Origin: Nocardia aurea
Lineage (GTDB): Bacteria; Actinomycetota; Actinomycetes; Mycobacteriales; Mycobacteriaceae
Length of the DNA: 64,000 nt
Assembly: GCF_003123685.1 (NCBI RefSeq)
Contig: NZ_QCYJ01000144.1
Coordinates: forward strand, 62,001 to 126,000
Reading direction: 5' to 3'
In this document: piece after piece, positions 53,087 to 62,347 of the stretch
Position numbering within the stretch: the stretch's first letter is position 1
Layout: each line of letters begins with the position of its first letter
The notes under the pieces: generated by a model
Database searches by the model: none
The model's input: only the letters and a program-made list of their open reading frames with translations
Told to the model about the DNA's origin: nothing
Translations under genes and position numbers: made by a program

Positions 53087-55534
53087 CTAGGAAACCTGAT
53101 CGCCGCCCGGTGTCGACGGGTCGTCGGGCTTCTTGGGCGCGGGTCGGGGCACCACTTCCAGGACCGCCTTCTCGATTGCCTCGCGCCGCGCCGGACCGGT
53201 GTCGGAACCCAGCTCGAGACCGAACACGTCCACCACCGCGGAGCCCATCGTGACCGCCTTCGCCCACCGCACGTTCGCGCCCGCCGCGGCGAAGGTCGCG
53301 GCCAGCCTGCTCAGCAGTCCGATCCGGTCCTCGGCGCGCAGTTCCAGGATCGCCTGGCCCTCACTCGAGCCGTCGAACCAGATCACCCGAGGCTGAGCCT
53401 GCGCGTAGGGACTCGGGCCGACACCGGTCGCCTCGCGTTCCCGCTTGGCGAGCAGCGCGGTCAGATCGAGTTCGCCCGAGGTCGCCCTGATCAGTTCCTG
53501 GCGCAGCAGCCCGGCTTCGGGCGGATCGCCGAATTTCGGTGAGACCACGAAGGTATTGATCGCCGAGCGGCCCTCACCGCCCACCGAGGCCGAGAGCACA
53601 CGCAGCGAATGCAACGCGAGCACACCCGCGGCGTCGGAGAGCAGACCCGCCGCGTCGGGCGCGATCACCGTGACGGTGTAGGTGTACTTGCCCTCGCCCG
53701 GACGCAGATCGACGTGCACCCCGCCCGCCTCGGCCCTTTCCAGCAGTTCCGCGGCGATGGGTTCCGGTGTCGGCAGCGGGTCACCGGCCATGACCAGACG
53801 GCATCGGCGCACCAGTTCGCCGATGAGCGAGGCCTTCCAGTCCCCCCACACGCCGGGCCCGGTCGCCAGCGAATCCGCCTCGGCGAGGGTGTGCAGCAGT
53901 TCCAGTAATTGCACGTCGCCGTCGAGCGCGTCGACGACGTGCTGCACCGTGTCGGGGTCGGCCAGGTCGCGGCGGGTCGCGGTCTCGGGCAGCAGCAGGT
54001 GGTAGCGCACGATCGCGCTGAGGGTCCGCACATCCGATGGCCACAGCCCGAGCCGACGTCCGATGTGGGTGGCCAGTTCCGCGCCGACGACACTGTGATC
54101 GCCCGCGCGTCCCTTGCCGATGTCGTGCAGCAGCGCGCCGAGCATGAGCAGGTCGGGGCGGGCGACCCGGGTGACCAGTGCGCTGGCGTAGGCGACGCAC
54201 TCCATGAGATGGCGATCAACGGTCCAGGTGTGCACCGCGTCGCGCGGCGGGAGATCGCGTACCGCGCCCCATTCGGGCAGCAGTCTGCCCCACAACCCGG
54301 TGCGGTCGAGCGCCTCGATCGCGTCGATGGTGCCGCGACCCGCGCCGAGCAGCACCAGCAGATCGTTGAGCGCGTCCTTGGGCCACGGCTCCCGCAATTC
54401 GGGCGCGTCCTCCGACAACCGGTTCAAGGTGGTCGCCGACATCGGCAGCCCGGTCTGCGCCGAGGCCGCCGAAACCCGCATGATCAGGCCGGGATCACGT
54501 TGCGGGCGGGCGTCTCGCGCCAGCACCACCTCGCCCGCGTGCTCGACCACCCCCTCATCGAGTGGTCGTCGCACCGGCATCCGGCGCAGCCGCGCCAGAC
54601 CGCGCCTCGGCAGCGCGTTCGCGGCGGTCCGCAGGCCGACATCGACGGAGTAACTCACCGTGCGCGCGGAATCGCTCAGTGTGCGAGCCAGATCGAAGCG
54701 GTCCCCGATCCGCAGGGCCGCGCCGATCTCGTCGGCGTCCTGGGCGCGCAACTGATCTCGCGCCCGGCCCGCGACCCGGTGCAATTCCGTCCTGACGTCG
54801 AGCAGCCTGCGGTGGGCCTGTTTGAGCCCGCCGCCGGGCACGTCGGGGCCCAGGCCCGGCATCGCGTCGGTCAGCTGGGCGATGGAAAGGGCGTCGAGCA
54901 GTTGGATATCGCGCAACCCACCGCGACCGTTCTTCAGATCGGGTTCGGCCCGGTGCGCGATCTCGCCGCTGCGCTGCCAGCGGGTGGCGGCCTGGGCGAT
55001 CAACTCGTCGAAGCGCGAACGAATTCCGTTGCGCCATTCCCGTCGCACCCCGCCGATCAGCAGGTTGCTCAGTTCGACGTCACCGACGATATGCCTGGCC
55101 TCCAACATGCCGAGCGCGGCGATCAGATCGTCGTTGGCGACACGCAATGCCTGCGGGACGGTGCGAACACTGTGGTCGAGTTTGATGTGGGCGTCCCAGA
55201 GGGGGTACCAGAGTTGGTCGGCGACCTCGGCGACCCGCGCCGGATCGACATTGTCGTGCAGCAGCACCAGATCCAGATCCGAGTACGGCAGCATCTCCCT
55301 GCGCCCGAGCCCGCCGACCGCGACGACCGACAGTCCGCTGTCGGCGGTGATCCCTAGTTCGGATCCTTTACTGGAAAGCCATAATTCGTAGAGGTCGACC
55401 AGGGCCGAACGCAATGATTCCGCGTCGAGCCGAGGATTACGGGGCATTCCGCCGTCGAGTAATTGTTCCCGTGCCCTGACCAGATCGGCGGCACCGTTGG
55501 AAACCCGGTCTCCGCTGTCACGATCGCTACCCAC
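53087..55534 (-). CDS. glnD: PII nucleotidyltransferase GlnD
   Basis: Bifunctional enzyme of 815 residues that modifies and demodifies the PII protein in response to glutamine. The nucleotidyltransferase motif GRREMLPYSDLDLVLL is near residue 77, the HD hydrolase motif LLHDIGKG in the middle, and two ACT domains end the protein. In corynebacteria the enzyme adenylylates GlnK. It closes the amtB-glnK-glnD unit; start GTG 55534 after GGTGGGG. Confidence 0.96.
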   Translation of the reverse strand: MGSDRDSGDRVSNGAADLVRAREQLLDGGMPRNPRLDAESLRSALVDLYELWLSSKGSELGITADSGLSVVAVGGLGRREMLPYSDLDLVLLHDNVDPARVAEVADQLWYPLWDAHIKLDHSVRTVPQALRVANDDLIAALGMLEARHIVGDVELSNLLIGGVRREWRNGIRSRFDELIAQAATRWQRSGEIAHRAEPDLKNGRGGLRDIQLLDALSIAQLTDAMPGLGPDVPGGGLKQAHRRLLDVRTELHRVAGRARDQLRAQDADEIGAALRIGDRFDLARTLSDSARTVSYSVDVGLRTAANALPRRGLARLRRMPVRRPLDEGVVEHAGEVVLARDARPQRDPGLIMRVSAASAQTGLPMSATTLNRLSEDAPELREPWPKDALNDLLVLLGAGRGTIDAIEALDRTGLWGRLLPEWGAVRDLPPRDAVHTWTVDRHLMECVAYASALVTRVARPDLLMLGALLHDIGKGRAGDHSVVGAELATHIGRRLGLWPSDVRTLSAIVRYHLLLPETATRRDLADPDTVQHVVDALDGDVQLLELLHTLAEADSLATGPGVWGDWKASLIGELVRRCRLVMAGDPLPTPEPIAAELLERAEAGGVHVDLRPGEGKYTYTVTVIAPDAAGLLSDAAGVLALHSLRVLSASVGGEGRSAINTFVVSPKFGDPPEAGLLRQELIRATSGELDLTALLAKREREATGVGPSPYAQAQPRVIWFDGSSEGQAILELRAEDRIGLLSRLAATFAAAGANVRWAKAVTMGSAVVDVFGLELGSDTGPARREAIEKAVLEVVPRPAPKKPDDPSTPGGDQVS

Positions 55535-55634
55535 TACCCCACCGCCCGTCAGATGCTTGCGGCCCCGCTCCGACCGGAATTCCGGTGGGAGCGGAGCCGC
55601 TGCTCGATTTCGATTTTTCGTGTCGACCTTGCGC

Positions 55635-55973
55635 TTACAGCGCGTCGGTGCCGCGTTCGCCGGTCCTGACCCGGATGATCGCCTCGACGGGCGTCACCCA
55701 GACCTTGCCGTCACCGATCTTGCCGGTACGCGAGGCCTCGACGATCACCTCGACGACCTTGTCGACCGACGCGTCGTCGACGACGACCTCGACCCGGACC
55801 TTCGGCACGAAATCGACCGAGTACTCCGCACCGCGGTACACCTCGGTGTGGCCCTTCTGCCGTCCGTAACCCTGCACCTCGCTGACGGTCATACCGAGCA
55901 CGCCCGCCTGTTCGAGCCCGGACTTCACGTCCTCGAGTGTGAACGGTTTGACGATTGCCGTGATCAGTTTCAT
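55635..55973 (-). CDS. glnK: Nitrogen regulatory protein PII (GlnK)
   Basis: PII signal protein of 112 residues that binds 2-oxoglutarate and ATP/ADP and controls AmtB. It starts MKLITAIVKPFTLEDVKSG; the T-loop Tyr51, the modification site, is in YRGAEYSVDF. ATG 55973 is preferred because AAGGAGG lies ten bases upstream; the ATG at 55982 is too close to it. It begins 5 bases after amtB and is followed by glnD. Confidence 0.97.
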   Translation of the reverse strand: MKLITAIVKPFTLEDVKSGLEQAGVLGMTVSEVQGYGRQKGHTEVYRGAEYSVDFVPKVRVEVVVDDASVDKVVEVIVEASRTGKIGDGKVWVTPVEAIIRVRTGERGTDAL

Positions 55974-55978
55974 TGTCG

Positions 55979-57325
55979 TCATGCCTCCTTGACGAGCGAG
56001 CGTGCCGTGCCACCCACAGCAGCGAAATCGTATGCGGTCTCCGCGTGCTCGGACTCGTCCAGACCCACCGACTCGCCCTCCTCGTCTTTACGCAGGCCGA
56101 TCGTGAACTTGATGGCGTACGCGATCACGGCCGTTGCGACCAGGGAGTAGGCAAGCACGGTGAACGCACCGACGGCCTGCAGCTTCAACTGCTCGATCCC
56201 ACCACCGTAGAACAAGCCCTCGACCGCCGCCGGAGCTTCCGGCGCGGCGACCAGACCGACGAGCAGGGTGCCGACCAGACCACCGACGAGGTGGACGCCG
56301 ACCACGTCGAGCGAATCGTCGAAGCCGAACTTGAACTTCAGGCCGACCGCCAGGGCGCACAGGGCACCCGCGACGACACCGACGACCACGGCGCCCAGCG
56401 CGTTCACCGAGGAACACGCCGGGGTGATGGCGACCAGACCGGCCACGATGCCCGAGGCGGCGCCCAGCGAGGTGGGCTTGCCGTCACGGAACTTCTCGAC
56501 CAGGATCCACGCCAGCATGGCCGCGGCCGTGGCGATCGTGGTGGTGAGGAAGGTGGCACCGGCGATGCCGTTGGAGCCGACGGCCGAACCGGCGTTGAAG
56601 CCGTACCAGCCGAACCACAGCAGACCGGCGCCGAGCATGACGAACGGCAGGTTGTGCGGACGGAACGGCGTGCCCGGCCAGCCCTTGCGCTTGCCGAGGA
56701 CGATGGCCAGCACCAGACCGGCGGCGCCGGCGTTGATGTGGACCGCGGTACCACCGGCGAAGTCGACCGCCTTCAAGTTGTTGGCGATCCAGCCACCGGC
56801 CTCACCGGTGTAGCCGTCGAACGCGAACACCCAGTGCGCCACCGGGAAGTACACGACGGTCGCCCAGATACCGGCGAAGACGAGCCAGGAGCCGAACTTG
56901 AGTCGATCGGCGACAGCGCCCGAGATGAGTGCGACGGTGATGATCGCGAACATGAGCTGGAACGCGACGAATACCGACAACGGGATGGTTCCGTTCAAGG
57001 GAACCGCGGCAGGTGCCGCCGGATCGGTGGAGGCAAGGTAGCTACCGCCGAATACGCTCTTCAAACCGAAATATTGACCCGGGTCTCCGATGAGATTGCC
57101 TTTGTCCTCGCCGAATGTCAGCGAGAAGCCGTACAGCACCCACAGGATCGTGATCAAGCCCATGGAGCTGATGCTCATCATGATCATGTTCAGCACGTTC
57201 TTGGAGCGGACCATGCCGCCGTAGAAGAACGCGAGTCCGGGTGTCATCAAGAGCACGAGTGCTGAACTGGCCAGCATCCATGCGGTGTCACCGGCGTCCG
57301 GCGCGCCGATTACGGGAAATGCCAC
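55979..57325 (-). CDS. amtB: Ammonium transporter AmtB
   Basis: Ammonium channel of 448 residues with about eleven membrane helices. The pore twin histidines are seen in VHINAGAAGLVLA and VGVHLVGGLVG, and the PGLAFFYGGMVRSKNVLN signature in helix 1-2. It is the first gene of the amtB-glnK-glnD unit and lies next to a possible GlnR site 95 bases upstream. Its C-terminal tail should bind GlnK. Confidence 0.97.
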   Translation of the reverse strand: MAFPVIGAPDAGDTAWMLASSALVLLMTPGLAFFYGGMVRSKNVLNMIMMSISSMGLITILWVLYGFSLTFGEDKGNLIGDPGQYFGLKSVFGGSYLASTDPAAPAAVPLNGTIPLSVFVAFQLMFAIITVALISGAVADRLKFGSWLVFAGIWATVVYFPVAHWVFAFDGYTGEAGGWIANNLKAVDFAGGTAVHINAGAAGLVLAIVLGKRKGWPGTPFRPHNLPFVMLGAGLLWFGWYGFNAGSAVGSNGIAGATFLTTTIATAAAMLAWILVEKFRDGKPTSLGAASGIVAGLVAITPACSSVNALGAVVVGVVAGALCALAVGLKFKFGFDDSLDVVGVHLVGGLVGTLLVGLVAAPEAPAAVEGLFYGGGIEQLKLQAVGAFTVLAYSLVATAVIAYAIKFTIGLRKDEEGESVGLDESEHAETAYDFAAVGGTARSLVKEA

Positions 57326-57419
57326 CTTAATGTCCTCCTCATCTCGGGCCCAGCCGACTCCGGCAAATGGACCTGCACAAGAGGTTCCTCACTCGGTGTT
57401 TCATCCGTCATGCTGCAAT

Positions 57420-57436
57420 GTTTCACCTGCGTGAAC
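57420..57436 (-). promoter_or_regulatory. Possible GlnR box upstream of amtB
   Basis: On the minus strand TTCAC, six bases, GAAAC (within GTTCACGCAGGTGAAAC) resembles the half-site pair of the actinobacterial GlnR consensus (GTNAC-N6-GNAAC). It lies about 95 bases before the amtB ATG. One position is off the consensus. Confidence 0.35.
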
Positions 57437-57667
57437 GGATGGCGGAGTTGTGTTGCCACCACGTTTCACGGTGTACACCACGGGTTTCCGCCCCCGCGTG
57501 AAGCCGGTGCCGCGCCACCCGAAATATGACTACCCGACAGTAGGTCATGCGTCACATTCCCCCGGGGAGCGCGCGATGTTTGCGGAATCTCCGCGCGAGG
57601 ACAGAAAGAACGTCACCTCCCCCTCCCCCTTCACGAGGAAATCTGCGATCAACCGAAAATCAGCAAA

Positions 57668-57870
57668 CCCTCCGCACAACCCCCACCCACGGTGAGCCTC
57701 AAACCAACCCTCCGAACCAAACCCGCCCCACCCACGATGAGCCGCGATACGAACCCTCCGAACCAACCCGGCCCCACCCACGATGAGCCCCGGCACGAAC
57801 CCTCCAAACCAAACCGGCCCCACCCACGGTGAGCCCCGGCACGAACCCTCCAAACCAAACCCAGCCCGCC
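57668..57870. repeat. 46-bp tandem repeat between ftsY and amtB
   Basis: Three full 46-bp units start at 57708, 57754 and 57800; a shortened copy starts at 57668 and a partial one at 57846. Units contain CCCTCC, then AACCAAAC, GGCCCCACCCACG and TGAGCCCCGGCACGAA. The period is not a multiple of three, so it is not coding. This lies in the 682-bp ftsY-amtB gap; the bases 57437-57667 show nothing further. Confidence 0.85.
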
Positions 57871-57892
57871 GGCGCGAGTCTTACGAGCGCCC

Positions 57893-57986
57893 GGTTCGCG
57901 GCCGTCTCGCGTCCGAGCGGTCGAAGCGCATGCGCCGCAGGCGCGAGTCTCGACCGCTCGGACGCGAGACATCGGGGCCGCGAACC
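57893..57986. repeat. Long imperfect inverted repeat between ftsY and amtB
   Basis: Left arm 57893-57924 pairs with right arm 57950-57986: 21 bp, a 5-base bulge on the right, then 11 bp. The loop contains a smaller GCGCC-GCA-GGCGC hairpin. It could form a cruciform or end transcription of both sides; it may also be a remnant of a small mobile element. Confidence 0.8.
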
Positions 57987-57989
57987 ACG

Positions 57990-58006
57990 CCGCGCCGCAG
58001 GCGCGG
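57990..58006 (-). terminator. Short hairpin just after ftsY
   Basis: CCGCGCC and GGCGCGG pair around GCA, one base from the ftsY stop. No T run follows, as is usual for terminators in this GC range. Confidence 0.45.
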
Positions 58007-58007
58007 C

Positions 58008-59681
58008 CTAACCTAACAGCGCGTCGACGAAGGCTCCGGGCTCGAACGGCGCCAGATCGTCGGCGCCCTCGCCGAGCCCGACGAGTTTCACCGGGACCCC
58101 CAGCTCGTGCTGAACCTGGAAGACGATTCCGCCTTTGGCCGTCCCGTCGAGTTTGGTGAGCACCACACCGCTGATGTCGACGACTTCGGCGAAGACCCTG
58201 GCTTGGGTGAGGCCGTTCTGGCCGACGGTGGCGTCGAGTACGAGCAGTACTTCGTCGACTTTCGCCTTCTTCTCGACGACGCGTTTGACCTTGCCGAGTT
58301 CGTCCATCAGGCCGGTTTTGGTGTGCAGGCGGCCCGCGGTGTCGATGAGGACCACGTCGACGCCGCGTTCGATTCCCGCGGCGACGGCGTCGAAGGCGAC
58401 GGCGGCGGGGTCGGAGGCTTCCTTGCCGCGGACGGTCTCGGCCCCGACCCGTTCACCCCAGGTCTGTAGTTGGTCGGCGGCGGCGGCGCGGAAGGTGTCG
58501 GCCGCGCCGAGCAGTACCCGGCGGCCGTCGGCGACGAGTACCCGGGCCAGTTTGCCGGTGGTGGTGGTCTTTCCGGTGCCGTTGACGCCGACGACGAGCA
58601 GGATCGACGGGTGGTCGTCGTGCGGTAGCGCGCGCACCGATCGGTCGAGTTCGGGGCGCAGCGCTTCGATCAAGACGTCGCGCAGCACGTCGCGGGCCTG
58701 ATCGGTGGTGCGCACGCTGCGGAGTGCCATTTCCTCGCGCAGTCGGGTGACGATGGCGGCGGTGCTGGCGGTGCCGAGGTCGGCGAGGACGAGGGTGTCC
58801 TCGACCTCTTCCCAGGAGTCCTCGTCGAGATCGCCGCCGCCGAGCAGACCGAGCAGGCTCTTGCCCACGGCGTTCTGGGAGCGCGACAGACGGCCGCGCA
58901 GGCGGATGAGGCGGCCCGCGGTGGGTTCTATCTCCTCGAGGGCGGGAGCGGTGGTCTCCGGCGCGGTGAGGACTGTCTCCGGTGTGATGGTGGCGGGGGG
59001 TTCGACGGTCGCGGACGGTGTTTCCGGTTCGGCGACGGCGGTTCCGTCGGTTCCTGCCGTCGTGACGCCGGGCGCGGCGGCTTCCGGCGCGGCCGTGCCG
59101 GTGTCGTCGGTATCGGGCGCGGTGGTATCGGGCGCGGTGGTATCGGGTGCGAGCGTGCCGGTATCGGTGGTCTCCGGCGTGAGCGTGCCGGATCCGGCTC
59201 CGTCGGCACCGGCGTTATCAGGCGCGAGAGTGCCGGGTGCGGATGTCTCGGGCGCGGTGCTCGCCCCGTCGACGGTCGCGGTGCCGGACGTGCCAGTGGC
59301 GGTATCGGTGGCCGGTTGCGTCTCGGTCCCGGCCCCCTTCTCGACGGTTTCCACGTCGGTGTCGGGCAGCGCGACGTTGGTGATCCCTCGCTTCGGTGCG
59401 TCGCGAGGGATCGCGGCGTCGTCACCGATATGCGGTTGGCCCTCGGTGTCGGTCCGTTCGATCGGCGCGGGCTCCGGGCGTGTCGGCGTCGCCGTGCCGC
59501 CCTGGCTGAAGCTGAAGCCGCCCGAGGCGGTGTAACCACCCGATCGGTCGGTCAGCTCCTTTTCCTCGGTCGGTGGCGTCAGCGATACGCGGCGACGCTT
59601 GTACAGGACGAATCCGGCCACAAACGCCACCAGCAGCAGCGCGGCGACAACGGCGATCAGAATCCAGGCTTCGGAACTCAC
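58008..59681 (-). CDS. ftsY: Signal recognition particle receptor FtsY
   Basis: SRP receptor GTPase of 557 residues. An N-terminal membrane helix (about 6-24) is followed by a variable linker of about 220 residues rich in Thr, Ala, Pro, Asp and Gly with repeated TTAPDT units, then the NG domain with GVNGTGKTTTTGKLA, DTAGR and TKLDGTAKGG. GTG 59681 follows AAGGA. The linker is longer than in most FtsY proteins. It lies with smc and ffh as in mycobacteria. Confidence 0.96.
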   Translation of the reverse strand: MSSEAWILIAVVAALLLVAFVAGFVLYKRRRVSLTPPTEEKELTDRSGGYTASGGFSFSQGGTATPTRPEPAPIERTDTEGQPHIGDDAAIPRDAPKRGITNVALPDTDVETVEKGAGTETQPATDTATGTSGTATVDGASTAPETSAPGTLAPDNAGADGAGSGTLTPETTDTGTLAPDTTAPDTTAPDTDDTGTAAPEAAAPGVTTAGTDGTAVAEPETPSATVEPPATITPETVLTAPETTAPALEEIEPTAGRLIRLRGRLSRSQNAVGKSLLGLLGGGDLDEDSWEEVEDTLVLADLGTASTAAIVTRLREEMALRSVRTTDQARDVLRDVLIEALRPELDRSVRALPHDDHPSILLVVGVNGTGKTTTTGKLARVLVADGRRVLLGAADTFRAAAADQLQTWGERVGAETVRGKEASDPAAVAFDAVAAGIERGVDVVLIDTAGRLHTKTGLMDELGKVKRVVEKKAKVDEVLLVLDATVGQNGLTQARVFAEVVDISGVVLTKLDGTAKGGIVFQVQHELGVPVKLVGLGEGADDLAPFEPGAFVDALLG

Positions 59682-59831
59682 GCGACCATCCTTGCAGAAC
59701 CCGGCGCGGATGCCGGTCTCCGCGTCGCGCCGCAGGTAGTCGGCGCGCGGGCATGCGCTGACGGCGGCGAAGAGGCCATCGACACAGCCCCCGAGATTTC
59801 TTGTCCTGCGGAACTTCTCGCGAAGTGACAA

Positions 59832-59837
59832 TAGGAT
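59832..59837 (+). promoter_or_regulatory. -10 element of a probable leaderless DUF2237 transcript
   Basis: TAGGAT lies exactly 7 bases before the GTG at 59845 and no ribosome-binding site is present. Confidence 0.4.
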
Positions 59838-59844
59838 CGGCCAC

Positions 59845-60234
59845 GTGACCGATCGAAACGTGCTTGGGGGGCCGCTGGAAGAGTGCGGCGCCGATCCTCT
59901 CACCGGGTTCTACCGGGACGGCTGCTGCAGTACCGGGCCGGAGGATCTGGGAAGCCATACTGTATGCACTGTTGTCACGGCCGAGTTCCTCGAGCATCAG
60001 GCGTCCATCGGGAACGACTTGAGTACGCCGCGTCCGGAGAACAATTTCCCCGGACTGCAACCGGGCGACCGCTGGTGTGTGGTCGCGGTGCGCTGGCTGC
60101 ACGCGCACGAGGACGGCGTCGCCGCCCCCGTCGTACTGGCCGCCACCCACGAGAACGCGCTGGAAGTGATCTCCGTCGAGATCTTGCGGAAATACGCCGT
60201 CGACGTGCCCGACGACGTCAGCGACCTGCTCTGA
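59845..60234 (+). CDS. DUF2237 family protein
   Basis: Protein of 129 residues of unknown function. The NVLGGPLEECGADPLTGFYRDGCC start, with three Cys, and the NDLSTPRPENNFPGLQPGDRWC core match DUF2237. The conserved cysteines suggest metal or redox chemistry. The gene is divergent from ftsY and convergent with a TetR gene. Confidence 0.88.
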   Translation: MTDRNVLGGPLEECGADPLTGFYRDGCCSTGPEDLGSHTVCTVVTAEFLEHQASIGNDLSTPRPENNFPGLQPGDRWCVVAVRWLHAHEDGVAAPVVLAATHENALEVISVEILRKYAVDVPDDVSDLL

Positions 60235-60260
60235 GTCCCCCACCGACGCCCTGATCCACG

Positions 60261-60284
60261 ACAGCCCGCACGCGGTCCGGCTGT
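60261..60284. terminator. Hairpin between DUF2237 and TetR genes
   Basis: ACAGCC and GGCTGT pair around a 12-base loop, 26 bases after the DUF2237 stop, between convergent genes. The stem is short and the assignment weak. Confidence 0.3.
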
Positions 60285-60482
60285 CGGGCTCACGCATGCC
60301 CGGACGCGACCGCTTCCCCCATGCGAACGCCGCTCACAACCACCGTGCGCCAGACGCCGATGCGAAGGCAGCACACTCGCCCGTACGTCGGAACCGCTCG
60401 TTCACCTCGCGGACCGATCGGCCGAATCGGTCGACGTCGACGGCGCGACGGTCCCGTCCACCGGTTCAGCGGCGCGTCGCGC

Positions 60483-61268
60483 TCACGAAGCCGACCCGAT
60501 AGCCCGACGCCTGCGGTGCGCCTTCTGACGGCAGGCCGCCGAGCAATATCGCGCGGGCCGCCCCATTCCGGTCCTGCGCACCGGGCCGCGACAGATCGGG
60601 CACCGCGCGAGTGTGGCACTTTCGTTACGGTCCCTTGTTTCGTCGCGGTCATCACTCTCGGGAGCGTGTTTCGTCACCGAAGGCGCGGTGGGATTGGTGC
60701 GCAACGCGTCGAGCACCAGGGCGGCGGCGCGAACCAATTGTCCGTCGGGGCGTTGATATCGCTGGATCGCAACGCATCCGGTGAACAGATCCTGGACATC
60801 GGCGACGGTGATATCGGCGCGGACCGACCCTTGACGCTGCGCGGCGCGCAGCAGTTCCTCCAGCGCGCGTTGGAAGCGTTCCCCCGCACCGCGCAACAGG
60901 GCCTTCGGCCAGCCGTCGTCGGATTGGACCAGATCGCAGAGTGCCTGGTTACCGGGGCTGCGGGCGACCACCTCGGTGCAGACCGCGAAGAAGGCGGCCC
61001 CGGGGTCGGGATCGCCGAGGCGAGAGGTGGCCAGCCGGGCCAGACCGTCCACCCGCTGCTGCATAACCGCTTCCAGCAGATCGGTTTTCGTCGGGAAGTG
61101 TCGGTACACGGTGCCCGCGCCGACGCCTGCCCGCCGCGCGATCTCGATGAGCGACACCCCGGTCCCGTTTTCCGCGAAGGCGCGTTGAGCGGCATCGAGC
61201 ACACGGCCGCGATTGCGGCGCGCGTCGGCGCGACCGAACCCGTCGTGCCGGAGCGAAGGGGCAGACAT
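60483..61268 (-). CDS. TetR-family regulator with C-terminal zinc ribbon
   Basis: Repressor of 261 residues. Residues about 18-65 form the TetR helix-turn-helix (SLIEIARRAGVGAGTVYRHFPTK); a ligand domain follows to about 200. The last 45 residues hold CPICRGP and RYCSAACRQKAHRRR, a four-Cys zinc-ribbon-like module with a basic end, which is unusual for TetR proteins. GGAAGG precedes the ATG. It is divergent from the NmrA-like gene, with a palindrome between. Confidence 0.88.
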   Translation of the reverse strand: MSAPSLRHDGFGRADARRNRGRVLDAAQRAFAENGTGVSLIEIARRAGVGAGTVYRHFPTKTDLLEAVMQQRVDGLARLATSRLGDPDPGAAFFAVCTEVVARSPGNQALCDLVQSDDGWPKALLRGAGERFQRALEELLRAAQRQGSVRADITVADVQDLFTGCVAIQRYQRPDGQLVRAAALVLDALRTNPTAPSVTKHAPESDDRDETRDRNESATLARCPICRGPVRRTGMGRPARYCSAACRQKAHRRRRAIGSAS

Positions 61269-61330
61269 TCGTTACGGCCTTCCATTTCGGTTGCTGGCCA
61301 GGTTCGCAGCGGCGCCATACGGTGCCGATA

Positions 61331-61346
61331 CGGGTCATACGACCCG
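61331..61346. promoter_or_regulatory. Candidate TetR operator
   Basis: CGGGTC-ATAC-GACCCG is a perfect 16-bp inverted repeat between the divergent TetR and NmrA-like genes, 63 bases before the TetR start codon and 54 before the NmrA start. Confidence 0.55.
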
Positions 61347-61399
61347 ATTCTACCGAGATCGCCCGATCGGACGACATCGTCCGGAAACGAAAGGTCAGC

Positions 61400-62317
61400 A
61401 TGTCCTCTCAGCACGATCCGATCCTGGTCACCGGAGCGACCGGCCAGCAGGGCGGCGCCACCGCGCGCAGACTCCTCGCCGACGGCATCGCCGTGCGGGC
61501 GCTGGTCCGCGACCCACAGTCGGCCGCCGCGCGGGATCTCGCCGCGTCCGGCGCGGAACTGGTGACCGGTGACCTCGACCGGCCCGAGAGTCTGGCACCG
61601 GCGGTCGCGGGCACGCGCGGTGTCTTCCTGGTGCCGCCGGTGGCCTTCGGGCCCACCGGGTGGGATGTCGATCTGGAGGCGAGCCGCGGCATCCATGTCA
61701 TCGAGGCCGCCGCGCGCGCCGGAGTCGAGCACGTCGTGTTCACCGGAGTCGCCTCGATGAGCGGCGACGCCCAGCGCGACGCGGCGGGCAAGCGACGTAT
61801 CGAAGCGGCGCTGATCGACGGCGAGACCCGCTACACGGTGCTGCGCCCGGTGCGGTTCATGGAGAACTACCTGATCCGGGATTTCCCTGTCGACGGCATC
61901 GCCGACGGCGTGAACCACCACATCTTCCGGGCCGATCGGCCGTTGCAGATGATCGCGGTGGCCGATATCGGGGTGTTCGCCGCCATGGCCTTCGCGAATC
62001 CCGATCGCTTCCACGGCGAAATCCTCGAGATCGCCGGTGACGATCCCACCCCCGACGAGGCCGCGGCGATCATCACCCGCGTCACCGGTCACCCCGTCCG
62101 CTACCGGGAACTCACCGAGTCCGAAGCCGAGGCGTTCGGCACCGAGATCGCCGGTGCCTGGCGTCTGTCACGCGAAACCGGCGGCTGGCGTGCCGACATC
62201 CCGGCGCTGCGGGAACTGCACCCCGGCCTGCTCACCCTCGAAACCTGGCTGACCACGGGCGGATCCGCGAAACTCGCGACCCAGCGCGAGCAGCAGCGGG
62301 CCGACGCCGGACGCTGA
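61400..62317 (+). CDS. NmrA-like NAD(P)-binding protein
   Basis: Atypical short-chain dehydrogenase of 305 residues. The nucleotide-binding motif GATGQQGGATARRLL is at about 12 and VRDP follows; the active-site Tyr-Lys pair of classical SDRs is missing, as in NmrA and NADPH-sensing relatives. It may be an oxidoreductase or a redox sensor. ATG 61400 follows GAAAGG; the earlier ATG at 61322 would cross the operator. It is divergent from the TetR/zinc-ribbon gene. Confidence 0.88.
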   Translation: MSSQHDPILVTGATGQQGGATARRLLADGIAVRALVRDPQSAAARDLAASGAELVTGDLDRPESLAPAVAGTRGVFLVPPVAFGPTGWDVDLEASRGIHVIEAAARAGVEHVVFTGVASMSGDAQRDAAGKRRIEAALIDGETRYTVLRPVRFMENYLIRDFPVDGIADGVNHHIFRADRPLQMIAVADIGVFAAMAFANPDRFHGEILEIAGDDPTPDEAAAIITRVTGHPVRYRELTESEAEAFGTEIAGAWRLSRETGGWRADIPALRELHPGLLTLETWLTTGGSAKLATQREQQRADAGR

Positions 62318-62347
62318 TCGAACGGGCATACCTCGCGACGGTGGATC

